Assembly: GCF_016616095.2 (NCBI RefSeq)
Contig: NZ_CP067089.2
Span: 1,488,001 to 1,552,000 of the forward strand
Direction of reading: 5' to 3'
From: Breznakiella homolactica
GTDB taxonomy: Bacteria; Spirochaetota; Spirochaetia; Treponematales; Breznakiellaceae
Length of the DNA stretch: 64,000 nt
Shown: positions 48,788-58,301 of the stretch, piece after piece
Layout of the letters: the number at the start of each line of letters is the position of its first letter
Position numbering within the stretch: the stretch's first letter is position 1
The notes under the pieces: generated by a model
Told to the model about the DNA's origin: nothing
What the model saw: the letters and a program-made list of their open reading frames with translations, nothing else
Database searches by the model: none
Made by a program: the position numbers and the translations under genes

Positions 48788-50167
48788 TTAAAACGCTGAA
48801 CGGTGAACTACTTTTTCTCCGCCATAATTATCGTAAATAGATTCATTTCCTGCGGCATCCACTTCGATATAGATGGTTTCACTCCCGTCTTTACCGGCCA
48901 AAATCGTCAGAACATCTCCATGGCTGACCCATACCCATTCGAGCGTGTAAGACGGAGGTACCGTATAGTAATCCGCTGTCTCGGTTTTTGTTTCCGGATC
49001 AAGACGCGAAATCCGGTTATGATTGGTGAGCAAAATATTGGGATTAAAGGCGTATACATACCGGTCCGATAAGGCGGCAATAAAGTCTCCATTAATAAAC
49101 TGGCTGCCCGCCGATATGGTGTGATAGGTGATATCATCAGGGGCTTTAATAATGCATATTTCATTACCGGTATCAACTGCGGGCAGTCCTATGCCTGCGC
49201 TGCTTACAAGGACAGAAAAATGGCTCATCCTTTTTGAGAATTCATGAACCACAGTACGGACAACATCTCCATCCTGGACTCTGTATTCGGAAAGGACGGA
49301 TTTTTTCCATACAAAACCATCATACATCTGGTCAATGGTGAAAAAACTATCCGGGGAACAGGCAAGCGCGAATGGAGAGCCCGCCGTCACCGCGGGAGTC
49401 TCAGGTCCCTCATTAACGAACCAGGGTGTGGTGAACCGCCGTCCATCGGCCTTGATCCAGAGACCTGTCACGTTGCCGCCGCCGCCATCAACGGCCCCCG
49501 CATAGACATCCCCGGCATTGTTGAATTGATAATATTCCGTCACATTCCCCACTGTGGTAATGGTGGTGCTGCCGTTCTTTTCATGAATCCGGTATAACGT
49601 TCCCCCTAAGGTATAGCCGCCGCCGGTGTAATACACATCCCCTGCCGCGTTGGTTTTTATGTGCCTGGTATAATCGATACCTTCGTTCCCGCCGCCGTCC
49701 CATGTAAATTTACCCAGGGGATCGCTGCCAAAATCTGTCCCGCTGTTTGCAAGAGTATCGGGGGTGGTAAAAAGTTTTCCGTCCGCTTTACGGATAATAA
49801 AAACACATTTCTGCCACGGAGCTTCTTCCGTATAAACCCGCATAACCGCGTATTTGCTTGAAAGATTCTGCACATAATCGGTGACCGCCGGAACCGTAAC
49901 ACCTTCGTTGTCGGTAAAATTAACGGTCTGGGTTTGATCATCAACGCCAACTTTGTAGAATTTCAATGATTCGTAATCATCGGACGATGCCCGCCCGAAG
50001 CCCCGGCCGCCGCTGCTGCCGGTAATGAAGACAGCTTTTGTTCCCGACAGATTTGACTGACTGATGGTAACTAATGTACTGCCGGGTTTAGGGCTTGTTC
50101 CTGTATCGCATCCAATAATGACAATACCCAATATAAATAAAATAAAAACATACCGGGCTGTTTTCAT
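48788..50167 (-). CDS. Lipoprotein of unknown function
   Basis: This 459-residue exported protein has lipobox IVIIGC (Cys17). The mature part has repeated short blocks of similar shape (IRKADGKLFTTPDTL; WIKADGRRFTTPWFV; RIHEKNGSTTITTVGNV) and many Gly and aromatic residues, consistent with a beta-propeller. I recognise no catalytic motif. GAGGAGG before the ATG at 50167 makes the start clear; the longer frame to 50251 is rejected. It is convergent with the regulator gene, 4 bp apart. A hairpin terminator lies upstream at 50192-50211. Confidence 0.68.
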   Translation of the reverse strand: MKTARYVFILFILGIVIIGCDTGTSPKPGSTLVTISQSNLSGTKAVFITGSSGGRGFGRASSDDYESLKFYKVGVDDQTQTVNFTDNEGVTVPAVTDYVQNLSSKYAVMRVYTEEAPWQKCVFIIRKADGKLFTTPDTLANSGTDFGSDPLGKFTWDGGGNEGIDYTRHIKTNAAGDVYYTGGGYTLGGTLYRIHEKNGSTTITTVGNVTEYYQFNNAGDVYAGAVDGGGGNVTGLWIKADGRRFTTPWFVNEGPETPAVTAGSPFALACSPDSFFTIDQMYDGFVWKKSVLSEYRVQDGDVVRTVVHEFSKRMSHFSVLVSSAGIGLPAVDTGNEICIIKAPDDITYHTISAGSQFINGDFIAALSDRYVYAFNPNILLTNHNRISRLDPETKTETADYYTVPPSYTLEWVWVSHGDVLTILAGKDGSETIYIEVDAAGNESIYDNYGGEKVVHRSAF

Positions 50168-50191
50168 ACCAACCTCCTCAGGTTTAATAAA

Positions 50192-50211
50192 ACGGGCTGT
50201 TTTGAAACAGC
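50192..50211 (-). terminator. Hairpin terminator between membrane protein and lipoprotein genes
   Basis: GGCTGTTT and AAACAGCC form an 8-bp stem with a 2-nt centre, followed on the minus strand by CCGTTTTATT. It would end transcripts of the gene at 50404-51087. The rest of 50212-50403 shows nothing recognisable. Confidence 0.55.
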
Positions 50212-50403
50212 CGCATTTTCCAATGATTATCGCTGCCAAACAGCAAACCATTTTTATTCACGCAGTTAGCTCCCTGCGGATACCATCAAACTGCTTGCGT
50301 TCAACAGCCGGAAGCAAACGGCCGATGATTGTTTTTCTGAAAGAAAAAATTACTTATTACGAAAGAATAGATAGTCCGATTCCGGCATATACACTCTTGA
50401 TCT

Positions 50404-51087
50404 CTAGAACTCAAAGGAAACCATCCCGGGATTTGTCAAATTCAAAACAAGAAGAAGTCCGGCCAGGGCGACGATACAAAGGAGCGGAATATTATACGGG
50501 CTGATAAATGCCCTGCCTTTGCTTTGAATGGCAAGTATTATCCACCTGAACAATAAAATGATAACTTTTATTATAGTTAGGAATATGCCGCCAAACAGTA
50601 GGACCAAGACACTTATAAGCAGGCCCGCAAAACCAGTCCCGGATGTTCTTTTTACGGTTCGCCCCTGGGAATCCCTGTATTCTTCGGGCTTTTCATGTAA
50701 GCTGTCCGTAAGAATGGCGGAGATACTTCCGCTGCGGAAGTATTCAACAATGATAGGAAATATTGCAATCGGAATACCTAGCAGCATAAGGCCGGTATTG
50801 CCTTTTTCCGAGAAAAGGGAAAACACAAAGATACCGGCCAGAAGAAAAATGAATGTTCCCAGCAGACTGAAAAAGATACTTCGTATGGAATTGCTGATTT
50901 CATTCTCTTTTTCTGATTGTGCATCTGCTGCTTGATCACGGTACTGATTCTCCGCGGCGGCTCCTGTTTGAAACTGTTCATCAATTGTGGTTGCTTCAAG
51001 CTGCTCCGCCGAAATGATTTTTTCCGTACCTGAAGCTGATTGATACCCTTCGCTGTACGCTTTTTTTATGTCTTTAAATATACCCAT
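50404..51087 (-). CDS. Membrane protein of unknown function
   Basis: A 227-residue protein with a polar N-terminal 70 residues rich in Glu, Gln and Ala. Four or more hydrophobic segments follow (FFSLLGTFIFLLAGIFVFSLF; GLMLLGIPIAIFPIIVEYF; GLLISVLVLLFGGIFLTIIKVIILLF; LLCIVALAGLLLVLNL). GGAGG precedes the ATG at 51087, which is preferred to 51120. The soluble N-terminal part lies in the cytoplasm if the topology follows the positive-inside rule. No family is recognised. The gap 51088-51360 holds no gene. Confidence 0.62.
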   Translation of the reverse strand: MGIFKDIKKAYSEGYQSASGTEKIISAEQLEATTIDEQFQTGAAAENQYRDQAADAQSEKENEISNSIRSIFFSLLGTFIFLLAGIFVFSLFSEKGNTGLMLLGIPIAIFPIIVEYFRSGSISAILTDSLHEKPEEYRDSQGRTVKRTSGTGFAGLLISVLVLLFGGIFLTIIKVIILLFRWIILAIQSKGRAFISPYNIPLLCIVALAGLLLVLNLTNPGMVSFEF

Positions 51088-51360
51088 GTATCCTCCGCGG
51101 TTAGTTTTTTCCCATCCCACAAGCTATAAAAATCAGAATACACAGCGGCGTTACCGCGGCTGTTAAAAATGTATTGCTGATTCTTTTAATCTGCTTTTTC
51201 GTAAAATAAGTGCCTTAATGATATGCGGAGAATATTGTATTAGCTACTTGCCAAATTGGGTGGGCTGAGAAAATTCAGGTGTCTTATATTCCAAAACCCG
51301 AGAGCATACCTGTGTTTTGGGTAGGCCCCATGGTTATGATATCCCAGAAAAAATGAATGG

Positions 51361-52230
51361 TTATTCTTTGACCAGAGCAGAATAATACATATCAAAAAGT
51401 TCCGCCCTGCTTTGAATGCCCAGTTTCCGGTACAGGTTTTTTATATGGAACCGGGCTGTTTCATAGCTGATGTTCAGCTTGCCGGCGATTTGTTTGGGGA
51501 CCCTGCCGGAAAGCAGCATGATTAATATCTCCTGCTCCCGGGGTGTCAGATTGTTCTGGTTTTCGGTGTTGATATCCTTTAAAACCAGTCCCTGTCCGAC
51601 AAACTCTAAATACTGTTTTTCCGATTCTCCGATCTCTGTTTCGGCTTTAGCCTGCCTGAACGCCTTTGCGCTGTTATGGTATTCCCTTTGGGCGGTAAGA
51701 TAATCCTCATCCCTTTCGGCCTTCCAAGCCTGATGAAGGTGGTAATAAACATCGGTATGGTTAGTGTTATTCATACTGTGGTGTTCCCGGGAAGGAGGAA
51801 CGGAAAGCGAGGGGATTGTCAAATCCGCGACCTCAGGTTTGAAAGAATCATAGGGCAGCAGGTTTCCCAATGATATATCCATCCGTTCACGTTCCGAACC
51901 GCCGAAACGGATTATCGCATCAGGGAGCATAAATTCACTGTATAAATGACGGCAGGCACCGCAGGGTCCAACGGGGATGGGAGAATCAATGGCGGCAATT
52001 GCCAGGGCCGCAAAGGAACGCTGCCCTTCGCTGACGGCTTTAAGCAGGGCAACTTTTTCCGCGCAGACACTCAGACCGTAGGTTCGGTTTTCGACGTTAC
52101 AGCCGGTATACACTGTCCCATCCGCCGCCAAGACAGCGGCCCCCATCCTGAACCGGGAATATGGGGCGTAGGCTGCTTCCGCCGCTTCTTTGGCTCTTTC
52201 AAAAAGGCTGTCCAGATCGATCTTATTCAA
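51361..52230 (-). CDS. Cytidine deaminase fused to a LuxR-type DNA-binding domain
   Basis: A single 289-residue frame. Residues about 5-130 are a complete cytidine deaminase: substrate loop NVENRTYGLSVCAE with zinc Cys and catalytic Glu, and the second zinc pair in PCGACRH, where the usual Gln is His. A linker (about 140-225) with an amphipathic helical stretch (HLHQAWKAERDEDYLTAQREYHNSAKAF) follows. Residues about 225-285 are a LuxR/GerE helix-turn-helix (LTPREQEILIMLLSGRVPKQIAGKLNISYETARFHIKNLYRKLGI). The deaminase may serve as a nucleoside sensor or act as both enzyme and regulator. This domain combination is unusual. No frameshift is apparent. Confidence 0.85.
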   Translation of the reverse strand: MNKIDLDSLFERAKEAAEAAYAPYSRFRMGAAVLAADGTVYTGCNVENRTYGLSVCAEKVALLKAVSEGQRSFAALAIAAIDSPIPVGPCGACRHLYSEFMLPDAIIRFGGSERERMDISLGNLLPYDSFKPEVADLTIPSLSVPPSREHHSMNNTNHTDVYYHLHQAWKAERDEDYLTAQREYHNSAKAFRQAKAETEIGESEKQYLEFVGQGLVLKDINTENQNNLTPREQEILIMLLSGRVPKQIAGKLNISYETARFHIKNLYRKLGIQSRAELFDMYYSALVKE

Positions 52231-52435
52231 AAAATAACCGCCGCACTGTATGATTTCTTACTTGTAAGTATATTCCACAATTCATAATAATGATACCGGA
52301 AATCCCGGAGCCGGGAGGGTATGGTGGAGTTATGCGGGCCGGGTGCGCAAGAGTTTTGCCCTGCGGGCGTCTCTCTCAAAACCATTTCAAAGATGCCGAT
52401 TTTTACCAAAGTGTTAAAAAAAACCGGTAAAAGAA

Positions 52436-52466
52436 AAGGATACCGGAATATCCGGTATCCTTTTTT
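52436..52466. terminator. Bidirectional intrinsic terminator
   Basis: GGATACCGGA (52438-52447) and TCCGGTATCC (52451-52460) form a 10-bp stem with a 3-nt loop. T runs follow on both strands (TTTTTTATT on plus, TTTTCTTTT on minus). On the minus strand it ends the RND pump operon. The remainder of 52231-52435 shows no gene. Confidence 0.8.
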
Positions 52467-52493
52467 ATTGATCATATTCTTAAATATGAAACG

Positions 52494-52775
52494 CTAATTA
52501 CTGTTCATTATAAAGAGTTTAATCCCCTCCCCGGGGAATATCTTCTTTACTTCCCCTATCACCGCTAAAGCTTTATCTGCGTTTTCATCAGTTACATAAC
52601 TGATGATCATGAAGTTTTCCTCCGGCCAGGTGGCTGTTCCCAGGCGGTACTGGCTCTTCCCCCTGCCGTTAACCACCGGGATCAAGGTGTAATAAAAATC
52701 ATCTATCGAATCCTCCAGGCCGCCGATAATTTCGTCCTGCACCGACCGGTTCGCGAATATTTCAATCCGTTTCAT
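52494..52775 (-). CDS. PII-like (PG0541-type) transporter-associated protein
   Basis: This 93-residue ferredoxin-fold protein resembles PII-like proteins encoded next to RND pumps. It starts MKRIEIFANRSVQDEIIGGLED and ends with a beta strand GIKLFIMNS. The T-loop region (PVVNGRGKSQYRLGTATWPEENFM) lacks the Tyr uridylylation pattern of true PII. AGGAGG sits 9 bases before the ATG at 52775, 1 bp after the RND stop. Co-transcription suggests it regulates pump activity by binding a small ligand. Confidence 0.78.
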   Translation of the reverse strand: MKRIEIFANRSVQDEIIGGLEDSIDDFYYTLIPVVNGRGKSQYRLGTATWPEENFMIISYVTDENADKALAVIGEVKKIFPGEGIKLFIMNSN

Positions 52776-52776
52776 A

Positions 52777-55700
52777 TTATTCACCCTCCTGTGCTGCGGT
52801 CTCCGGTATTAAGACCGTCTTTTCCTCACGTTTTTTCTTTCCCCGGTGTTCGTTGATCATGGAGTACATCACCGGAATAAAGAAGAGCGTGATGAAGGTT
52901 GACGATATAAGTCCGCCGATAACCGTAAGGCCGATGGGCTGTATCATCTGTGATGATTCCCCGGGGAAGAAGGCCATGGGAACCATACCTAATATGGTAG
53001 TAAGGGTGGTCATCAATACCGGCCGGAGCCGGGATTCGCCGGCGTCGAGGCAGGCCTGCCGCACCGGGATACCCCGGCCTACCAGCAGGTTGGTATAGTC
53101 AACCAGGATGATACCGTTGTTAACTACGATACCTACCAGCATAACCAGGCCTATCATGGTAAAGATGCTCATGGTCTGACCGGTGATGATATAAATCCCC
53201 ACAACACCGATCAGCATCAGCGGTATGGTACAGAGATTGATCAGCGGGTCCTTGAAGGATTCATACTGTCCCGCCATGACTCCGAATACCAGCAGAATTG
53301 CCAGGGTCAGTATGGTTACGAAAACCCCAATGGTCTTCGAGAGTTCACCCCACTGGCCTTCAAAAACCATGGTTACACCGCTGGGCAGTATATAATTATC
53401 GTCGATGGCGGTCTTGATTTTATTTTCGACCTGATCAGCCCGGGTATTGGTAATAATGTTTGCTTCAATATGAATAACCCTGGTCTGGTTTTCACGGCCG
53501 ATACTGACCGGACCGGTCCCCTTATCAAGGGAGGCAAAGTTCGAAAGCGACACTAAGTTCCCCTGGGAGGAGGCAACAAAAATTTTGTCCAGGTCAACCA
53601 CTTTCTTCCGGTCTTCATCCTGGAACATCAGTACCACGTCGTATTCATCACCTTCGTACCGGTACGTTGTGGCGGTTACCCCGTCCATTGCGGCGGCGAT
53701 TTCATTGGCGATACTGCTGATATCGAGGCCAAGGCTGTACGCCCGGGTCCGGTCAATCACAATCTCAACCTGGGGCAGACCATCGGACGTATCAATGGTA
53801 ACCTCCGACACATCGGGAACAAATTCCTCAATGATTTCCTTGATCGTATTGGCGGCTTCCATGCCGGTTACCATGTTGTCAACCCGCAGAACTATATCGA
53901 TATCCGAACCGCCGGACATCTGCTGGGCCATACTTTCCCCGAAGCTCATGGTCGCGCTGGGGAAATCACCGAAGTGAGCCCGGAGTTTTTCCTTGGCCGT
54001 TTCACTGGTATCGGCGCCGTTCTTATTTAAATCCAGGGTGATGCTTAATTCACCCTTGTGGGTATTGACCCCAGTTTCAATGGCCTGGCCGGAGCTGCCC
54101 ACATTGGCAATAATACTTTTTGCGCCCACAATTTCATCCATGGCAAAATCCTGGAGCTGGAGCATGACAGCCCGGGTATCCTCATATTTTGTGCCCAGGG
54201 GCATTTCCACAGAGACCGATACCGAATCCTCATTCATCGCCGGTACCATGACAATATTCATATTGGACATTGCTAATACCGCGCCGATGAAGGCAGCAAT
54301 GATAATAGCCAAGGTTGCCAGGCGGTGATTGACCGCCGCTTCGAGACCCCGGCGGTACGCCCTGGTTAAGGCCGTCATAGGTCTTTCCATGGCCGCGTCA
54401 ATTTTCCGCATCACCGAGCTTTTAAGAGGTTTCTGCGTGCGGGTATTTATAGGAAGATAGGTGCTCGCCAGCACAGGAACCAGGAAAATTGCCACCAGGA
54501 GACTTGAGAACAGGGCAATGCCGACGGTGAAGATCATCCCTTCAAACATCTGGCCCATCATTTCAAGCTGGTTTTTGAATAATAGAATCGGAATAAAAAC
54601 ACAGATGGTGGTCAGGGTGGATGAGATGATGGAGGACATCACTTCCTGGGTTCCCAGAATTGCCGCTATTTTAGGTTTCGCGCCCCGCTCCCGGAATTTG
54701 AAGATATTCTCGATAATTACAATCGAGGAGTCTACAATCATCCCTACCCCAAGGATAAGACCGGTGAGGGTCATCATATTCAGGGTAATGCCCGCCAGGG
54801 TCATCACGAGAAGCGTAACCAGAATAGAAAAGGGGATTGAAATACCAATAATAAAGGAACTCTTAATATTCCTGAGGAAGATAATCAGGATGAACACCGC
54901 GAGGACTCCCCCGAGAACCGCGGAACTGATCAGTTCATTTATCATGTCCCGGGTCATTTCAGTATCGTCCTGGGTGATTTCCAGGGTTACATCCGCGGGA
55001 AGCTCTGCCCTGATCTCATCAAGCCGGGCATACACCTTATCGGCAACGGAAACGGAATTGGTACCGCTCTGTTTGGTAACCGATACATACACCCCCAGTT
55101 CACCGTTTATGTAGACCGTGGATTCTTCATCCTCATAACCCCAGGTAACTTCGCCCACATCCTGAAGCCGGACATCGACACCGTTCAGCCTTGTGACCAC
55201 TGTCTCCGCGATATCATAGAGGGTGGAATATTCTCCGGTGGTTCTGATGGAATAATTTGTCGCGCCGTCAATGATTGATCCCGCGCCAAGTTCAACATTC
55301 TGACTTGCCAGGATCCGCGCGATACCGGTGATGGTCAGGCCGTAGGCCTCCAGGCGGTTCTGCGACAATGAAACTTTAACGATCTGGTCCTGGCCGCCGA
55401 CAATACTGGTTGAAGCAACCCCCTCGATCTGATCAAGCCGGTCGACGATCATATCGTCGGCTATCTTCCTCAGCTCATTCTGGGTCCGTTCCCCGCCCTT
55501 AACGGCAATACGCAGGATAGGCATGGACGAGGGATCCATCTGCATGATGATAGGCGAATCACAGTTATCGGGAAGATAATCCCGTATCCGGTCTATCTTA
55601 TCCCGCATATCGTTTACTTTGTTATCAAGATTTGTTCCATAGTCAAATTCCATCAATATCAAACTGGTTTCTTCATAGGATGTGGAAGTCATATCCTTTA

Positions 55701-55929
55701 GACCGCTGACATTTGTGAGACTTGACTCCAGAATTTTTGTTACCGATTTCTCAACTGTTTCCGGACCGGCGCCGTCATAGGTGGTATAGACAAGAACCAT
55801 GGGTACATCAATATCCGGAAACATATCGACGGCCACATCGGATACCATATAAACGCCAACAACCGCAACGAGGGCAAATATTATAATGAATAGTACAGGC
55901 CGGTTGACTACATTTTTCGCTACACTCAT
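52777..55929 (-). CDS. RND-family efflux pump, inner membrane component
   Basis: This 1050-residue HAE1-type RND transporter of the AcrB/MdtB class is driven by proton motive force. It has a first helix at residues 11-30, two large periplasmic loops, and TM4 with the proton-relay motif GLILGVGMIVDSSIVIIENIF, where only one of the usual two Asp is present. Two homologous halves are visible (the second with GLVMLVGIVVNNGIILVDYTN). It expels drugs, bile-like compounds or lipids through the adaptor and TolC partner encoded upstream. Its ATG overlaps the adaptor stop (ATGA). Confidence 0.93.
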   Translation of the reverse strand: MSVAKNVVNRPVLFIIIFALVAVVGVYMVSDVAVDMFPDIDVPMVLVYTTYDGAGPETVEKSVTKILESSLTNVSGLKDMTSTSYEETSLILMEFDYGTNLDNKVNDMRDKIDRIRDYLPDNCDSPIIMQMDPSSMPILRIAVKGGERTQNELRKIADDMIVDRLDQIEGVASTSIVGGQDQIVKVSLSQNRLEAYGLTITGIARILASQNVELGAGSIIDGATNYSIRTTGEYSTLYDIAETVVTRLNGVDVRLQDVGEVTWGYEDEESTVYINGELGVYVSVTKQSGTNSVSVADKVYARLDEIRAELPADVTLEITQDDTEMTRDMINELISSAVLGGVLAVFILIIFLRNIKSSFIIGISIPFSILVTLLVMTLAGITLNMMTLTGLILGVGMIVDSSIVIIENIFKFRERGAKPKIAAILGTQEVMSSIISSTLTTICVFIPILLFKNQLEMMGQMFEGMIFTVGIALFSSLLVAIFLVPVLASTYLPINTRTQKPLKSSVMRKIDAAMERPMTALTRAYRRGLEAAVNHRLATLAIIIAAFIGAVLAMSNMNIVMVPAMNEDSVSVSVEMPLGTKYEDTRAVMLQLQDFAMDEIVGAKSIIANVGSSGQAIETGVNTHKGELSITLDLNKNGADTSETAKEKLRAHFGDFPSATMSFGESMAQQMSGGSDIDIVLRVDNMVTGMEAANTIKEIIEEFVPDVSEVTIDTSDGLPQVEIVIDRTRAYSLGLDISSIANEIAAAMDGVTATTYRYEGDEYDVVLMFQDEDRKKVVDLDKIFVASSQGNLVSLSNFASLDKGTGPVSIGRENQTRVIHIEANIITNTRADQVENKIKTAIDDNYILPSGVTMVFEGQWGELSKTIGVFVTILTLAILLVFGVMAGQYESFKDPLINLCTIPLMLIGVVGIYIITGQTMSIFTMIGLVMLVGIVVNNGIILVDYTNLLVGRGIPVRQACLDAGESRLRPVLMTTLTTILGMVPMAFFPGESSQMIQPIGLTVIGGLISSTFITLFFIPVMYSMINEHRGKKKREEKTVLIPETAAQEGE

Positions 55930-56861
55930 GCCTGGTTCCTTTGGTTGATTACTTTAACCGAAGCGCCGTCGGTCAGGAACTGCTGGCCCTGAATAATTAC
56001 CGGTTCTCCCGAGGAAAGGCCGGATTTAATTTCCAGAAGGTCATCCACCGTCACTCCGGTAGCAACTTCCCGCATACTGACCCGGTCAATGCCGTCCAAA
56101 ACATAGACATAGGTTGAACCTCTGGTTTCCACCAGCGCGTCGGACGAAATGGTTACCACATTTTCATAAGTCCGGGTATTCAGCTTAACCCGGGCGAACA
56201 TTCCCGTGTTGATCCGGCTGTCATCGGTATCAAATTTTAATGTTATCTTTTTTGTCCTGCTGGCAGGATCGACCACCGGAGAAACATTGGTAATCGTGGC
56301 GGAGAACACTTCCCCGGGAAATGCCTGGAGAGTAACATCCGCTTTCAGACCGGTTCTGAGCTGGCCGACTTCCCGCTCGGGAATAAAGGCTTCAATCTCA
56401 ATATTGCTGGTGACCGAAATGGTTAGGATCGAAGTAGCCGTGGTAACCGTACTTCCAACGGCCATGGGCGTGGTGGTGACGGTCCCTGAAATGGGAGCGT
56501 ATACCGGGCTCAGAGAATAGCTTGTACCTGGACGGGAAGGATCTACCTCCGCCAGAAGCTGTCCCTTGCGGACCACCGAGCCGAGACCGACTTTAAGGGA
56601 AACTATTTTTCCGCCCGCGTCGGGCACTACCGAGACCTGCTGTTCAGTAACAATATCCCCGTTGATTTCGATATACGCCTGGAGGGTCCGTTCTTCGGCA
56701 TCCTCCGTCCGTACGGAGAAGATCGTTTCCGTCGTATTTCCGCCGACACCGCCCGGGCCCTGGGGTCCGCCGTCACCGTTTCCAGCCAGTATGGAAGGGA
56801 CAAAAATTAGGCCCGCCGCAATTACAATACATACCGTGATAAGGATGATTTTCTTTTTCAT
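55926..56861 (-). CDS. RND efflux periplasmic adaptor (membrane fusion protein)
   Basis: The 311-residue HlyD/AcrA-type adaptor links the inner membrane pump to TolC. The N-terminal hydrophobic segment (KKKIILITVCIVIAAGLIF) anchors or exports it. The lipoyl-like half motifs are GGKIVSLKVGLGSVVRKGQLLAEVD and SPVYAPISGTVTTTPMAVG. The hairpin domain is nearly absent, so it is a short adaptor. A beta-barrel region follows (GMFARVKLNTRTYENVVTISSDALV). The ATG at 56861 has AAAGGAG and is preferred over one at 56888 within the upstream gene. Confidence 0.9.
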   Translation of the reverse strand: MKKKIILITVCIVIAAGLIFVPSILAGNGDGGPQGPGGVGGNTTETIFSVRTEDAEERTLQAYIEINGDIVTEQQVSVVPDAGGKIVSLKVGLGSVVRKGQLLAEVDPSRPGTSYSLSPVYAPISGTVTTTPMAVGSTVTTATSILTISVTSNIEIEAFIPEREVGQLRTGLKADVTLQAFPGEVFSATITNVSPVVDPASRTKKITLKFDTDDSRINTGMFARVKLNTRTYENVVTISSDALVETRGSTYVYVLDGIDRVSMREVATGVTVDDLLEIKSGLSSGEPVIIQGQQFLTDGASVKVINQRNQA

Positions 56862-56878
56862 TTGATAACTCCTTTGAT

Positions 56879-58165
56879 TTACTGCCATAATGTTCCGAAG
56901 GGAACATTTAATTCTTTTTCAAGATCCAGGGAAACAGAGAGCAGGTTATAATATTCCTGCTGCACATTATGTTTGGCTTCCGATAAACTATCGTAGGCTG
57001 ACCGGAGACTCTGGAGATCCGCGGTTCCTTTAGCGTAGGATTCTTCATACATAGCGTAGGTTTCTTCCGCCAGCTCAACATTCAGCCTGAGGGAGTCAAT
57101 GCTTTCCAGTGACTGTTCAATGGACCGCTGATGCTGACGGATCTGGTTTTCCGAATTCATCAGGGCTTCGGTTATCTGGCTCTGGTAATTCGTGATGCTG
57201 TCGTTATAGGAATCAATCTGTTCCCGGGCGGATGACCAGGGAAGATAATTATCCAGCTTAAACGATAAGGCGACGGAGAAAGATCCGTTATCGGTCCACT
57301 CCTTACTTGAGGACCCGTACGTAGGTGTTGTATTCCAGGATAAATTCAATGACGGCATATAGGCCTGATTCCACGCGGTAGACTTCTGGGCTTCCAGTAA
57401 TTCCAGTGATTTCCGAAGGGATGACACACTGTATGATTCATTGACATTTCTTATACCCGTCACCTGTATAGTGCCGCTGTCATTATCCAATGTTCCGGTG
57501 AGGCTTATATCAGTATCAGCGGGAAGACCCAGGATCTGCTTGAAGGAATCCATGGCATTCATGTACTGGGCTTCCGCGCTCCGCAATGAAGGCTTCAGGT
57601 TTTCAAGATCAACCCGGGCGGAGAGCTCGTCCAGCTTCGGAACCTGGCCGGCCTGCGCGCTCCGGTACGCCTGTTCGTACCGTGACTGGGCGGTCTCAAT
57701 GCTCTGACCGATCAGATCCGTATTTGCCCGATACAGCAGAATCTGGTAAAAAGCCTTCCGTACCTGCAGTTCAAGGTTCTGTTTTGCCTCTTCATAAGTA
57801 ATTATCCCCGATTCGTAATCGGTTTTTGTCTGTTTGATTCCCGACACGATCGCTGGCGAGAGGCTCCAGGATGCGGAAAGAGATCCTCCGCTGCTCCATT
57901 CATCCCTGCCGGCCGAAAGGTCCCCGACTAATGCTGTGCCGTGGCTGACCGAACCCGATGCGGTGACCGATGGAATAAGATTGTTCCAGGAGCGGTCTGA
58001 AGCGCGTTTTTTACCTTCCATATCAACCTTTGTTCTTTCCAGGGAAAGGTTGTTTTCCAGAGCTAACTGGACGGCTTCATCTACAGTAAGGTTTGTTTCT
58101 GCCGAAAGCGTTCCTGCGCATACCATTATGGTTATGCATACGATCAATACTCTATTGTGTTTCAT
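56879..58165 (-). CDS. TolC-family outer membrane efflux protein
   Basis: A 428-residue outer membrane channel with signal peptide (MKHNRVLIVCITIMVCAGTLSAE). TolC hallmarks are two long helical repeats (LTVDEAVQLALENNLSLERTKVDMEGKKRA in the first half; SLESIDSLRLNVELAEETYAMYEESYAKGTADLQSLRSAYDSLSEAKHNVQQEYYNLL near the end). It is the first gene of the pump operon, 17 bp before the adaptor gene. The ATG at 58165 is preferred to a TTG at 58174. The divergent region to 58302 holds a 14-bp palindrome. Confidence 0.9.
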   Translation of the reverse strand: MKHNRVLIVCITIMVCAGTLSAETNLTVDEAVQLALENNLSLERTKVDMEGKKRASDRSWNNLIPSVTASGSVSHGTALVGDLSAGRDEWSSGGSLSASWSLSPAIVSGIKQTKTDYESGIITYEEAKQNLELQVRKAFYQILLYRANTDLIGQSIETAQSRYEQAYRSAQAGQVPKLDELSARVDLENLKPSLRSAEAQYMNAMDSFKQILGLPADTDISLTGTLDNDSGTIQVTGIRNVNESYSVSSLRKSLELLEAQKSTAWNQAYMPSLNLSWNTTPTYGSSSKEWTDNGSFSVALSFKLDNYLPWSSAREQIDSYNDSITNYQSQITEALMNSENQIRQHQRSIEQSLESIDSLRLNVELAEETYAMYEESYAKGTADLQSLRSAYDSLSEAKHNVQQEYYNLLSVSLDLEKELNVPFGTLWQ

Positions 58166-58216
58166 ATAAAACAATATATTTCCCCGGCTGTTATATTTAC
58201 CATAAACAAAATATTT

Positions 58217-58230
58217 AATTTATATAAATT
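58217..58230. promoter_or_regulatory. Palindrome in the divergent pump/regulator region
   Basis: AATTTATATAAATT is a perfect 14-bp palindrome between the TolC gene and the response regulator. AACAA and TTGTT flank it symmetrically at a distance. Candidate operator for the regulator at 58302 or the MarR protein at 59198, though AT-richness alone can produce palindromes. Confidence 0.35.
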
Positions 58231-58271
58231 ATTGTTATATATCGTTTTATAAATTGCATAAACAGTTAGCT

Positions 58272-58280
58272 TGCTATATT
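58272..58280 (+). promoter_or_regulatory. Extended -10 promoter of the response regulator
   Basis: TGCTATATT provides a TG-extended -10 (TATATT at 58275-58280), placing transcription near 58287 and leaving a leader of about 15 nt with AGAGGA before the ATG at 58302. Confidence 0.45.
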
Positions 58281-58301
58281 TTATTTTTAGAGGATATAAA
58301 C

